A stretch of DNA of 54,139 nt from Basidiobolus heterosporus B8920 (GCA_000697455.1 JNET01034168.1:1-54139), one strand, 5' to 3'. Positions 1 to 10,990 are shown, numbered from the stretch's first letter. Numbers and translations are program-made. Notes: generated by a model from the sequence alone, not told the origin.

Positions 1-504
1 TTTTTTTTTCAATCTTGGTACATGCATACTATATGTAGATCAGGGGTAAATTTCAATCGCAAGCGCATTTATCAAATCACAACCAATCATCTTCATATTT
101 TTACAGTGGCTGGCTGCGCCATCCATCCATATGTTGTGAAAATTTCAAAGCATTTGATTGGCTAGATCAAAAGGTATGAGCGTTCGAAGTTATATAGCAT
201 ATACACAAAATTGATGGTATAAATTCCAATTTTTGTATCTTTCCCATCTTTCTTCTTCCATAACTCGCCCAATACTTAACCATTTGCAATGTTCTTTATG
301 CCATTTTGAAGCTAGAAATCTGGACTAGTATATATATTGGGTACAGTATGGTTGGCTGGTGGTCTCTTGAGTGCGCGACGTTCGAAACTGTATCATACCA
401 GATTTTTACTAATAAAGCAATATGTTTAAGCAATTATTCTTGTAATATACTGAAATAAGACCTGATATTATGTAGTGTTATGAAGTACTGCTTCATCACT
501 ACAA
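1..504. other. Non-repeat-like AT-rich stretch, no gene seen
   Basis: No reading frame or match to any repeat elsewhere in the window was recognised here. It differs from the rest in keeping about ten CpG dinucleotides in its first 460 bases (for example the GTGCGCGACGTTCGAAAC stretch near 372), whereas transposon sequence nearby has almost none. This may be less methylated host DNA or a young insertion. No promoter or RNA gene could be supported. Confidence 0.4.
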
Positions 505-625
505 CGTAGAGTTTACTGAGAAGATGAATGAGTAATGGCATAGTGCTGTTAGATATCCACTAACTTGTTGGAAAAAAGATGTAACTACTTGTGCATTGAT
601 AGAATGGTAGATACTGTAGTGTTGA
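505..625 (+). pseudogene. Fragment of the CACTA companion protein, C-terminal part
   Basis: Read on the plus strand, this fragment gives residues matching the minus-strand companion frame at about 5340-5460. Both contain a WHSAV.YP motif followed by W(K)K...TTC.LIE and W.IL. Here the frame has stops at the codons before WHSAV and after IEW. It is a short broken copy with no start. It directly precedes sequence shared with repeat R, so the companion gene and R may have been neighbours in a larger ancestral element. Similarity was seen by eye only. Confidence 0.6.
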
Positions 626-727
626 AATTGGATTTTGTACACATACAAATACTTCAGGCTATTTTCACCAGTATTGAGACTTAACATAATGCTACTACCA
701 TGATAATTGCATATATTTCAAACACAA
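626..727. repeat. Truncated left part of repeat R
   Basis: The words GGCTATTTTCACC, TTAACATA and ATAATTGCA.ATATTTCAAA occur in the same order at 16325-16425 and 50041-50145. The similarity stops exactly where CACTA copy A begins at 728, so copy A probably inserted into this R copy. The rest of this R copy was not found on the far side of copy A. Confidence 0.6.
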
Positions 728-748
728 CCCCTATTAAAATTAATTCCG

Positions 749-764
749 TCAGATCCGGATCTGA
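749..764. promoter_or_regulatory. Subterminal perfect 16-bp palindrome of CACTA copy A
   Basis: TCAGATCCGGATCTGA is its own reverse complement and sits 21 bp inside the element end. A second imperfect unit (TCTGATCTGGATCTGA) follows immediately. In copy C the same place reads TCAGATCTGGATCTGA, one base off the palindrome. It is a candidate binding site for a transposition protein, but this is inference from position and symmetry. Confidence 0.45.
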
Positions 765-1404
765 TCTGGATCTGATTTGTGTGATCCCACAATAGAATTG
801 TTAGGTCACTGGCTAGTTGTTAATTATTAGGTGAGCTGCTGGTTTTTTGATGGTTTTATGGTGGTGTTCACGTGGTATTTATCCAGCAGCCATATATCTA
901 TTAATTTTTATCCTGGTACCATCCCATCACATTTATATAGCAGTATTCTTGCATTATGCACTCAAATATTTTTATTTATTTAGTATTCCACTGCTCCACC
1001 TTTCTCCCACCAACTATTCCGATCATAATGAGTGTCAAAAAATACTAAATATTAGCTCTTGCTTGCCTCTAGATATGCACAAATTTGATTTAACAGGCAA
1101 AATTCAACCACATCTACATACTTCCCTTCCATACACACATTGGCAAAATTACTATACATGCTGTATCTTTTATAACCCATGCACTTTGCTAGTAAATGGT
1201 ACCTTGTGCTGGTGGAAGCCATGATGAGTTGTTGTACTTGCACAAACACTCACTGTGTATTCATCCAAAATATGCCTCTTGATATTTAAATATTGGTTTG
1301 GTTACTATATTGCTTAATATGACTGGGAAATACTATACCATGTCCAAAGCTAAACAGCTGGATGTTCTCCCAAGTTATTCCTGCAAGATATTGTTGAATT
1401 CTCC

Positions 1405-3790
1405 CTAAAGTATAATTACAATAAAGTTAGTTTGGTGCAATTTACACAGAAATATGAATTCAGAATTAGGGGTTGTCCATGGATTTAGTGTGGTCAGTTG
1501 AGCTCTTCCAACCACCCAAGAAAGCCCATGGATGCAACAATATGGTACTCCGCCTGCTTTGCCTCTCCTTAGTATTTGATCCTTGCTCCATTTTGTAGTA
1601 TCTATCACCAATGTTGCTGTAACATTCTTGATGAGGTTAACATATGGTAGAACTGCCAATTTTGTCTGATTCACAATCTCTCCGCATATGCGTTCCATTG
1701 GAAACTCCCGGAAAGTGTAACATGGTCCAATTACCTCCAAACATTGTGCCAGGTGTAATAATGAGTGGACAGAATAGTGGCATAAATTGATTTGGCCAGG
1801 AATGTGTCTGTAGTAGAGCCTCTCAAATCCTATCACAAACTCCTCACAAAGATGATGAATATGGCATAAATCAGCAACTGGTAGCTTGTGTCTTAGATAG
1901 ATGCCGGTAATATCTACAAGTAGCTCCCAATGCTTCCAGTAGATATTTGGTAAAAATCTCATCAAAATACCGCTGGAATAATTACATATCCAATACTTCC
2001 AATTCATACAATTAAATAACTTTATGCTGGTGTGGATATTCATTACCCTATGAGAAATTGCAAAAGTTGTAATTTCACCTTTTTTTGCTGGTTTTTAGCA
2101 GGTATTCCGCTATTAACTTGCTGGTGTTACACCCAAAATCAAGGATTTTCATTTTCTGCTGGTATTTTGCTGGTATTGGGACCCACAAGGTTGCAAATCT
2201 GCTGGTGTCTTGCTGGTACTCTCATGGTCCATTTTTCATAGGGTTGGTGTGCAGGTAAAATATGATGGTGTGTGGATATCATCTAGTATTTTGCCAATTA
2301 CTGGGAACTTCTCTGGTATTTCAAATATGCCATTAAGGTTCAGCTTGCCACTTTATAACTTGGTTATCAATATAGGTATATTATTGAAAAGTAAGTGCAT
2401 GGCACCCAATGGGAAGCTTGCTGTCCTGCTAAGGCTCTTCAGTAGTAAGATTGCTGGCTTATGGCTAATACCTGTTTCAATTGATGGGAATGACAATTCT
2501 TCACAAACTGTTGCTAACATGTCAGATTCATCACGGTTTTTGAATGGTAAGAGTTGGTTGTTTACTGTTGTGTTGGGGTAATAATAATGTCAATGACTTG
2601 ATGAATATACTCCCTTCATTTCCCAGAATCTACAACTTGCCATTGCATTGTGTCCCCAGAATCCGGCCACTTTGCTCTGTACTGGTGTGTCACCTATAAA
2701 TACAATAATGTGACCTTTTACCACCTGGTTGTCTATTGATACTCCTCTGGCAAGACACCAAAACTCTTCAATCAATGGAACAAGGAAACTGTCAAGGTTT
2801 CCTGGTGATTTTGGACCTGATATTAGCGTAACAACCATGATGTTTTCACTTTTGTAGCGCTCTTTTGGTGGTAGATTTAGATTAAGTAGAATGACTGGCC
2901 AGCAGGCTTTACTCATAGTGTATTTGTTGAGTTCAAAGCCATCCAATGCCAATGCAAATGCATGATCATAGCAGCCTCTAAAAAAGCCCTAACTCTGAAG
3001 ATCTTGATAGTGGCATCCATCAAGTATATCACTTATGCCTTCACCTGGTGGGTAATGATCTCAATAGAGAATCATTGACTTATATGTATCCAATTTCATC
3101 ATGACTTTTAAGTGGGTATTATTGAGTTATAGGCTGAATATGAGCGATACTTACTAGTTGGTGAAGTAAACAACTCATGGCAGTTGCTATACTTGCAATA
3201 TGCTCATTTTTGCCAGTCAATACTACACAACTATTACAACAGCATGGTATATTCTTAGCCATTGGGTCATATGTTGCATGGGAAACCAGTGATTTCTACC
3301 TGAACCAGGTGTTTGGTAGCCAGCAATCAGCAATGATCTTGGTAGTGTCTCAAGAAATTGGCAAAAACTAGGTTACTGATATTTAATTTAATTTGCATTC
3401 TTCTATTATTGATAGGATATCTTCTATTGTTTCCTTAACATGTGGGCTAACTGAGGAGGCTAGCAGGGTGGAATATTCACTAACTTCTTCTCCACCAGTT
3501 TCTCACCAATCATATTCAACAGAGCTTACTTAATCAAGCTCTTCACATATTTTGTGAAGGTCATCATCACTGTCCATACTCATGTTATTTACGGACCGGT
3601 TATCCTCTGGGTGCTCTTCAGAGAGGGTGGAAGACAGTACATTAACCGCAAGTAAATCCATCATATGTGAATTGTTTGCCTGAGGTATAAAGTCCAATAG
3701 AGTATGGTTCAAGTTATTACTTGGTGGTAATCTAGCGGTGCTTTTCCAGTTAACTTCTGGTTTTTTAGACAACTACCGTGACTTTGTTGG
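1405..3790 (-). pseudogene. Tnp2-type (Transposase_21 plus DUF4218) transposase, copy A
   Basis: This is the transposase of the CACTA (En/Spm) superfamily, which cuts and pastes the element in the nucleus. Three frames of the same gene remain. The N-terminal acidic region (3530-3772) contains SMDSDDDLHKICEELD. The Tnp2 core (2590-2952) has DGFELNKYTMSKACWPV, LPPKERYKSENIMVV, SGPKSPG and FIGDTPVQSKVAGFWGHNA. The DUF4218-like end (1405-2043) has SVHSLLHLAQCLEVIGPC and REFPMERICGEI. The first catalytic Asp (DGF) and the Asp of GDTP are still present. Stops and frameshifts between these blocks and the MITE at 2046-2243 destroy the gene. Family assignment is by motif recognition and is fairly secure. 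Confidence 0.75.
2046..2243. mobile_element. 198-bp MITE of the CACTA-like family
   Basis: It starts CCCTATGAGAAATTG and ends with the reverse complement of CCCTATGAAAAATGG. Copy C lacks it: its sequence runs from GGTGTGGATATTCATCAG straight into GTGTGGGTAAAATATGATGG. This is an empty-site comparison inside the window. Flanking trinucleotides are TTA and TTG, suggesting a 3-bp target duplication with one mutation. The inside has no coding potential but contains six TGCTGGT motifs in direct orientation. The ends match those of copy B, so copy B's family could have mobilised it. Confidence 0.8.
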
Positions 3791-4039
3791 TATTTCCTGT
3801 GAAGTCTATGTGCCTCATTCCTCAATAGCTTTAGAGCTTTATAGGAAGTCCTCTCAAGTCAAGATTACCAATGGCTTGGGCTCTATTTCAACTTTCATAA
3901 AAAAGGCCCTACTGGTGCATGCAGTATTAGCCATCCCCAGTCACTGCCTCAGAGAAAACTGGTGCTCACTAATTGATCTTCATGGCATCACTCCCAGATG
4001 TATGTTATGTCCTACTCTGCAGACAACTTTATGCTTTCA

Positions 4040-5010
4040 CTGAGCAAAGTCAATAACTTGACTTACTTAATGGAACATTGAATGAGTTTTCAATTAGACT
4101 AAATAAAGACTTTGTTGCCTCAACTGACTATATCTTAAGCAGATTTCACCACCAGGTTGGAATTTCTGCTGAACAAACATCTGGAATAACCTGAACATTG
4201 CAGGTAGGAAGCAGAATACCTGATGTGTAACTACAAGGTAAGTTAAGTTGAAGATTGAAACTCACAAGAAAATAGCTTTATTCCTATATAAATACAGACT
4301 TAAGCTTTAACTCACCCTGGGAAGATCCTGGCTTATGTGAAGACACTGTTATCATGTGGTAGAGAAAGGAGATAACTCTGTGGAGAGATGGCAATAATTG
4401 TCATCTGAGACTGCTTGAGATGTATATGAATGCCATGACAAAGTGTCCAAATAATCACATGCAGTTAGCAATAGCCAGCCTACAAAAGTAATGAATAAGA
4501 TTATCCATGTGTACCTAGTAGCCTCAATTGTAAAAGAAGATTAGGAACCAAGTTACATTGGTATTGGCATGCTAGTCACAGAGCTTATTGACATAATTCC
4601 CAAGTCTCTAACACTTCTGACATCACAGTGAGATGCGGGCTATACCATCAGTACTGGAGTCATTGTATGTTGGAGGAAAACAACTTACAGAATAAGTTCA
4701 TTGGATCTAGAGGGATAAAGATTTTGCACCATCAATCTCCTACAAAGAAAAAATCATGCTTGTGGTTAACAAGATTGAATCCTTGGTGAACAACTTGAAT
4801 GCATTGGTGAAGGAATCCCTCAATAAGATTAGCTTGTTAGCCTTTTAAATTGCCTGCCAAGTCAACTTTCAAGCCTTTCTATGTAGACAGAGTTAAAATG
4901 ATAAGTTTGTATAGCTAAAGCAGATTAAGCAACCTGGCAGCTGTGACTTGTGCAACCTGCTCATATAGGAGCCTGCTGCTAGATTAAGCATTGTTGGAGC
5001 AATCCTGGGC
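4040..5010 (+). pseudogene. Ty1/copia gag debris
   Basis: The best part, about 4750-4860, reads LVVNKIESLVNNLNALVKES, corresponding to the copia gag block LINRIEFMAEQLE of 21205-21245. The rest (about 4040-4700) has many stops and only scattered gag-like words and is assigned by position. No LTR or primer site was recognised. It lies between CACTA copies A and B and may have helped remove the right end of A. Confidence 0.4.
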
Positions 5011-5315
5011 ACTCCACCATCCCTATGAGAAATTACGGTCAGAATACCAGCAGAAAATTGACAAATTTTTTTCCAGATCGGTGATCAGTGCAAAAACACT
5101 GTCATAAAATCGGCAAGCTACAAATTTCTCACCAGGAAAAATCCAGCTGTCAATGACTACCTTGGAGGAGCTTATTTAATTCCGTTATGTGATTGGTCAG
5201 TTACTGCTGTGTTGATCCACTGCCATAAGCTAAAAATTTCTCTACATTTATCAAGCAAATAAATTTTTTTTCTCATCAATTTTTAGTTGCATTTCTATGT
5301 TCACTTTCCCCAGAG

Positions 5316-7000
5316 CAAAAATTGTGTTGTCACATATGTTGTACTGTGCAACTATCTCAAAAAGTATCCATCATTCTATCAATAAACAAGTGGTTATACC
5401 TTTCTTCCATAGAGTTCATGGATATCCAACAGCACTATGCCACTTTTTATTCAGCTTCTCAATAAATTCTATGTCCTGTGCTACCTCCATTGTGAGTCCA
5501 GTTATCTTCCAGAGAAAAGTCTCATATACCTCTGTAACTAGCATTCCGGACTTTTCCTGGAAATATGAGGTGATTGCATCCCAGTACTTATTGCACTTGG
5601 AAAACTGAACTGGCTTTAAGAATCTGAATCTGGGAGCTACTTCTTTTACTTGTACTATTGTTGTCTGTATCACAATGCTTTCCATAGTCTGGCTTTGTGA
5701 CCAGGAGCTCCTAGGTGAAGCCACCTGCCTAGTAGATTTTGCCTGGGCTTTGCCCTGGCTCCTTGTATGTTGTGAGGTGATTGGCATTGGGTATATCTGA
5801 AGTGGGGACAAAGGAGTTGTGTCTACACTTGGTCTGAGTGAGGTAGAACTTGGGAAATCAGGTTTATTAAGGGTACTAGGTGTTCTTAATTTCCTACCTT
5901 CTAGCAGATTTTCCATGGGAGTTCTGCAAATACTGCTTGAAGCCTGGTCCTTAGGATTCTCCACAAATTCAGACATTTCTTTGCCAGTAGGAACCTGTGG
6001 CTTTGCTTCCGCCTTCCTCTTTGTCCATTGATAACCCCTTACATTTTTCATTTATGTAATGAAACAATCTATGGTTGCCCAGATTCCACTGGCTTGCTGA
6101 AAACCAGGATAAGCAACATGAAACCAATCAATTACCATCTGAGTGATGGCAGGTCTCTGTTCTCTCCAACTCTGTTGAAAATCAATGTAGTTTCTTGTAA
6201 TATTACACATTGTCTCTTGGATATTTATCCACTCAGTCTCTCTGTAATCAACATACTCTTGGATATTCAAGGTCTTTTGATTTATTAGTTTCCCAACAAG
6301 GCTTTGGCTTTCATTTGTCCAAGCTATTTCATGCTGCTGTAGAGGCTTAATTAGCGGGTTCTTGTTTTGCTCAGCACAACTTTGTTGAGTAACTTTGGAT
6401 GGTAGATGTGGTAATGGTTGATAACTGGTCAGAAATTCAACAAATGGTGCCATTCTATTCTCTAGTGCTCATGTTCAGTGGTCATATTCATTGAACTGGA
6501 CATCAATTGCATTCAGGCTGCTATTATACTCCTTGTTATTGGAATCCATATGCTTCAATGCATCATTGATATTCCTGATAGCTGCTTGCATTGCCTAACT
6601 ATTCTTCTCAATAAGTAATAAGCACGGATTACTTGTAGAGGTAGTGGTATCTACATAGAATATATTTTTGTCTAATTACTGTGAAAATATATCTTCTAGA
6701 TGCTGATTGACTGATAGAACTGCTTCATCTTGACAAGCTTTTGGCAAGTGAATTTCTCTATCTTTCCCCTTATCTGATATTTTACGTGTCTCTTCCTCTG
6801 GCATATGCACTATTGTAAAGGCTGTATCATGGATAGGGAATTGCAACCTGGAGGTCTTGTCACCTTTCTTCAATAGCTCTTTTCCATTGCCCTCACCCTC
6901 TGGCTGATCTTTCTTTCTTGCAGGTGTAGGGTGAGGTGATGGTGACTGTTTACTGCATTTCTTGCATTTGCATGGTATTGGTCATATGCAGGGTAACATA
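5316..7000 (-). pseudogene. Companion protein of the CACTA-like element (about 530 codons)
   Basis: One minus-strand frame runs from an ATG near 7000 to about 5416. It has only six or seven in-frame stops (one just after the start, then near 6676, 6597, 6475, 6469 and 6052), and recognisable residues continue to 5316. The N-terminus has CKCKKC and a Pro/Ser/Lys-rich tail (SPSPHPTPARKKDQPEG). A helical, Asn-rich middle follows (MQAAIRNINDALKHMDSNNK), then a segment with WREQRP...WFH.AYPGFQ, and a C-terminal block RFRFLKPVQFSKCNKYWDAI ending in LNKKWHSAVGYP. A partial second copy lies at 505-625. I do not recognise a family. By position it could be the DNA-binding partner, analogous to TnpA of En/Spm. 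That role is inference. Confidence 0.6.
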
Positions 7001-7009
7001 TCCTAGCCA

Positions 7010-7023
7010 GCAATGTACATTGC
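7010..7023. promoter_or_regulatory. 14-bp perfect palindrome in the divergent promoter region of copy B
   Basis: GCAATGTACATTGC is self-complementary and lies just upstream of the companion start, in the gap (about 7001-7253) between the two divergent genes. A site in this place could serve a shared regulator. Chance palindromes of this length are possible, so confidence is low. Confidence 0.3.
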
Positions 7024-7253
7024 TTTGTTCCTATATGCTCAATAAAATGCGTATGACTTGCAAATATGATCTGATATCAATATATAGATAAGACAGCTCT
7101 AAGACTGTCTCAGCTTTGTGACACTCTACACATCATCAATATACACCACAACAATGAGGCAAGAGTGTCCTTTTCTTCAACACAAGCATTGAAGTGCACT
7201 GAAGTGTCAAATAGTGGGCAACAAAGAAGCCTTGTTACTATTGCCATAAACTA

Positions 7254-9470
7254 TTGAGTCACAAGAGGTGTAGACTACATAGGAAATACCAACAAAGTCA
7301 TGGCAGTTGTCAAAAAGAACCAGAGGTTAACAGGAAAAGTACCTCTAGATTACCACCAAGTAACAACTTGAACTGTACTTTACTGGACTTTATCCCTCAG
7401 GCAAACAACTCCCATATCATGGATTTACTCAAGGTTAATATACTCTCCTCCACCCTCTCTGGAGGGTACACTGAGGATAATTGGTCCATAAATAACATTA
7501 GTATGGATAGTGATGATGATCTTCACATAATATGTGAAGTGCTTGACCAAGTAAGCTCTGTGGAACAAGATTGATCAGAAGCTGGTGGAGAGGAAGTTGG
7601 TGAATATTCCATTTTGCTAGCCTCAGTTAGTCCATATGTTAAGGAAACATTAGAAGATGCCTATTAGTAATAGAAGAATGGAAAATTAAATCAAATATCT
7701 GTAACCTAGTTTTTTGCCAATTTCTAGAGACACTACCAAGATCATTGCAGATTGCTGGCTACCAAACACCTGGTTCAGGTGGAAATTACTGGTTTCCCAT
7801 GCAACATATGACCCAATGGTTGAAAATATTCCATTCTGTAGCAATAGTTGTGTTGCATTGACTGGCAAAAATAAGCAAAATCCCAAGTGTAGCAACTGCT
7901 ATGAGTTGTTTACTTCACCAACTGGTAAGGAGCACATATATTCAGCCTACATACCAATGATACCTTGCTAAAAAGTCATGATGAAATTGGGTAGATATAG
8001 GTCAAGGATTCTCTATTGCGATTGTTGCCAGCCATGCAAAGGCTTAGGTGATATACTTGATGGATACCATTATCAAGATCTTCTGAGTAAGGGCTATTTT
8101 AGAGGCTGCTATGATCATGCATTTGCATTGGCATTGGATGGCTTTGCACTCAACAAATACACTATGAGTAAAGCCTGTTGGTCAGTTATTCTACTTGACC
8201 TATATCTACCACCAAAAGAGCACTACAAAAATGAGAACATCATGGTTGTTTTGCTAATATCAGGTCCAAAATCATTAGGAAACCTGGCGGGTTTCCTTGT
8301 TCCATTGATTGAAGAGTTTTGGTTGCATGCCAGAGAAGTATCAATAGATAACCAGGTGGCAAAAGGTCACATCATTGTATGTATAGGCAACACACAAGTG
8401 CAGAGCAAAGTAGCCAGATTCTAAGAACATAATGCAATGGCATGTTGAAGATTCTGCAAATTGAAGGTAGTATATTGGGCAGGTCACTCACATTGATATT
8501 ATCCTAATGCAACAGTAAACAGCCAACTCATACCATTCAAAAATCATGAAGAATCTGACATGTTGGCAACAGTTTGTGAAGAATTGTTGTTCCCATCAAT
8601 TGAAACAGGTATTAGCCATAAGCCAGCAATTTTACTACTGAAGAGCCTTAGCTGAACAGCAAGCTTCCCATTGGGTGTCATGCACTTACTTTTCAATAGC
8701 ATACCTATGCTGATGACCTAGTAATATAGTGACATGCTGAACCTTCATGGAGCACTTGAAGTACCAGAGAAGCTCACAGTAATCAGCAAAATACTAGATA
8801 ATTTCTGCACACCATCATATTTACCTGCACACCAGTGAATATCCATACCAGCATAAAGTTATATAAATGTAAGGATTTGTAGTATTGGATATGTAATTAT
8901 TCCAGCACTATTTTGGAGGGATTTTTACCAAATATCTACTGGAAGCATTGGGAGTTATTAGTGAATATTACCAACATCTATCTAAGACACAAGCTAAAAG
9001 TAGCTGATTTACACCACATTCATTGTCTTTGTGAGGAGTTTGTGACAGGATTTATAAGCTCTACTACAGACAAATTCCTGGCCAAATCAATTTATATTGC
9101 CATTCTGTCCACTCATTGCTACACTTAGCACATATTTAGAGGTATTTGGATCATGTTACACTTTCAGGAGTTTCCCATGGAATGCCTATATGAAGAGATT
9201 GTAAATCAGGCAAAATTGGTAGCTCTACCATATGCCAACCTCATCAAGAATGTTACAGCAATACTGGTGATAGATACCACTAAATGGAAAATCAATCAAA
9301 CACCAAGGAGAGGAAAAGCAGCAGGAGTATCATATTCTTGCATCCATGGGCTTTCTTGGGTAGTTGGAAGAGCCCAACTAACCTTGCTAAATCCATGGAC
9401 AATCTGTAACTCTGAGGTCATATTTCTGTGTAAGTTGTACCTCACGAACTTTATTGTCATGATACTTTAG
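7254..9470 (+). pseudogene. Tnp2-type transposase, copy B
   Basis: The order of blocks is as in copy A. An acidic N-terminus (7254-7574) contains SMDSDDDLHIICEVLD. A Cys-rich part has PKCSNC and YCDCCQPC (about 7880-8040). The Tnp2 core (7978-8424) has LALDGFALNKYTMSKACWSV, LPPKEHYKNENIMVV and SGPKSLG. A DUF4218-like end (8913-9470) has FLPNIYWKHWELL and LHHIHCLCEEFVTGF. The Asp of the GDTP motif in copies A and C is Asn here (IGNTQVQSKV), so a probable active-site residue is lost. Frames change near 7690 and 8900, with further stops near 8424 and 8655. The DGF Asp is retained. Confidence 0.75.
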
Positions 9471-10239
9471 GGAGAACTCAATCATATCTTGCAGGAATAG
9501 TTTGGGAGAACATCCAGCTATTTAGCTTTGGAGGTGATATGGTATTCTTCAGCCATAGTAAACAATAGAGTAACCAAACCAATATTCATATATCAAGAGG
9601 CATATTTTGGATGAATACACAGCAAGTGTTTGTGCAAGTATAGCAACTCATCATGGTCTCCACCAGTGCTAGGTAGCATTTACTAGTAAACTGCATTTGT
9701 TATAAAAGATAAGGCATGTATAGTAATTTTGCCAATGTGCATATGGAAGGGAAGTATGTAGATGTAGTTGAGTTGTGCCTGTTGAATCAAATTTGTGCAT
9801 ATGTAGGGGTGAGCAAGAGCAAATGTTTAGTACTTCTTGACACTCATTATGAGTGGAATAATTGTCAGGAGAAAGGTGGAATAGTGGAATACTAAATCAA
9901 TCAAAATATTTGAATGCATAAAGCAGAAATACCACTATATAATGTGACAGGATGGCACCATGATAAAGAAGTTAACAGATGTAAAACTGCTGCATAAATA
10001 CTGCATGAATACCATCATAAAACCGTCAGATAGCCAGCAGCTCACCTGATATTTAACAACTAGCCAGTGTCCTGACAATCTTATGGTGGAATCACACATA
10101 TTGGATTCAGATCAAATCCAGAACTGATGAGACTAATTTTCATAGGGGCATGTGAATGGAAACTTAAAAGAAAATCTTAATAGAGAGCAACTAGAGGATG
10201 TTATAGGTCCCTATTTAGTAGTTTGTCATTTTTTTATCA

Positions 10240-10990
10240 AAAGATATACTTGGATGTTTTCTTAGGACTGCAGGTGACAAATTTCCTCCTAGTATTTTTA
10301 CAACACTGAATAAACTACAACCCATAGTACAAGACATGTATTTACTATCTTGCCTTCCTTTTTTTATGCAAGAGCATCTCTAATAACAGCTTTACATAGT
10401 ACTCTGATGTTTAAGACAAGTGAATTATTAAGGTTTAAGTTGCACCTCTGGATTGTCCTTGAAACAATGGCAGCTTCAATTACAAACCAAAGTGAAGGAA
10501 CTAATTCTTTCTAGTCCATTTGTAGAGCATCCCTTCTAGTTTCTCAAGATAACAACCATGCCTAACATCAAGTGCTTTATTTACATCTTTCTTAAGCACT
10601 ATCCTTTTGTTGCAAGGATTTCTTAGTCTTTATAGCAGCTGGTGAGTTCTGAAATCTTTTCAAGGCACTCATGGTGGAGTTTACAGTGATTGCAGCATTA
10701 GAAGCTTTTGCTCTATGATATCTCATAGGACTGATAAGATAGTATACTTCTTTGGTTAAGATGCCTACTTAGATTAAGGACTGTGGCTCATTAACTTGAC
10801 CTGGTGGATCTTATGGTTTTCTTCCCTTTCACAGAGAGTGGTGGTGGCTCCACTTTAGAGTCAGGAACATGCTTCTAATAAGATTATCAAGGTGCAAGTC
10901 AAGTTCAGCTTTTGCTAGAAACCTATAGCAATGATATGGCTCTCTCTATCAGATCCCTACACTCTACAACATCTGTCTGATCCCTATACA
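10240..10990. repeat. Repeat R, copy 1
   Basis: It shares with 16440-17095 and 50900-51600 an ordered set of words: TTTAAGC/ATGCAA, CATCTTTACAT, GTTTAAGTTGCA, GATAACAACCAT or its variants, TCAAGGCACTC near TGGTGGAGTTTACAG, and GCTTTTGCTAGAAAC followed by TGATCCCTACA near the end. On the minus strand a frame VRHGCYLEKLEGML corresponds to CYLC and CYTC blocks in the other copies. No known domain was recognised. It begins about 90 bp beyond CACTA copy B. Confidence 0.6.

Larger units (their letters stand above)
728..3830 (-). mobile_element. CACTA-like transposon copy A, transposase on minus strand
   Basis: The left end begins CCCCTATTAAAATTAATT and aligns with the right end of copy B (reverse complement at 10147) and the left end of copy C (about 52288). 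Its transposase reads on the minus strand from about 3790 to 1405. Sequence similarity to copy B continues to about 3830 and then stops. The other end and the companion gene are missing, apparently replaced by copia gag debris (4040-5010). A 198-bp MITE interrupts it at 2046-2243. Copies A, B and C differ by many substitutions, so none is recent. Confidence 0.75.
5021..10147 (+). mobile_element. Complete CACTA-like transposon copy B (5.1 kb, two divergent genes)
   Basis: The left end reads CCCTATGAGAAATTACGGTC. The right end, read inward on the minus strand, is CCCTATGAAAATTAGTCTC followed by CATCAG. These are about 25-bp imperfect inverted repeats. The flanks are CAT on the left and GCAT on the right, compatible with a 3-bp duplication offset by one base. 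Inside are a transposase frame on the plus strand (7254-9470) and a companion frame on the minus strand (7000 to about 5316), diverging from a roughly 250-bp gap. Classical CACTA elements begin CACTA and have their genes on one strand, so the ends and the layout are both atypical. Both genes are broken. Confidence 0.75.

Noticed and set aside
749-777. CRISPR-like or satellite repeat (GATCTG units)
   Set aside because: Only two to three short units occur, at the same place in copies of one transposon. There is no array of spacers, and a eukaryotic context makes CRISPR implausible.
847-1224. 125-residue plus-strand open frame
   Set aside because: It lies in the non-coding end of CACTA copy A, opposite the transposase strand, and the same region in copies B and C is not open. 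Chance frame.
2210-2581. Plus-strand frame of 123 residues, also open in copy C at 53577-53909
   Set aside because: It is antisense to the Tnp2 transposase in both copies. Its recurrence follows from conservation of the sense strand.
5021-5046. Left end of a separate element starting between copies A and B
   Set aside because: The sequence matches the inverted right end of copy B, so it is that element's own left terminus, not a different transposon.
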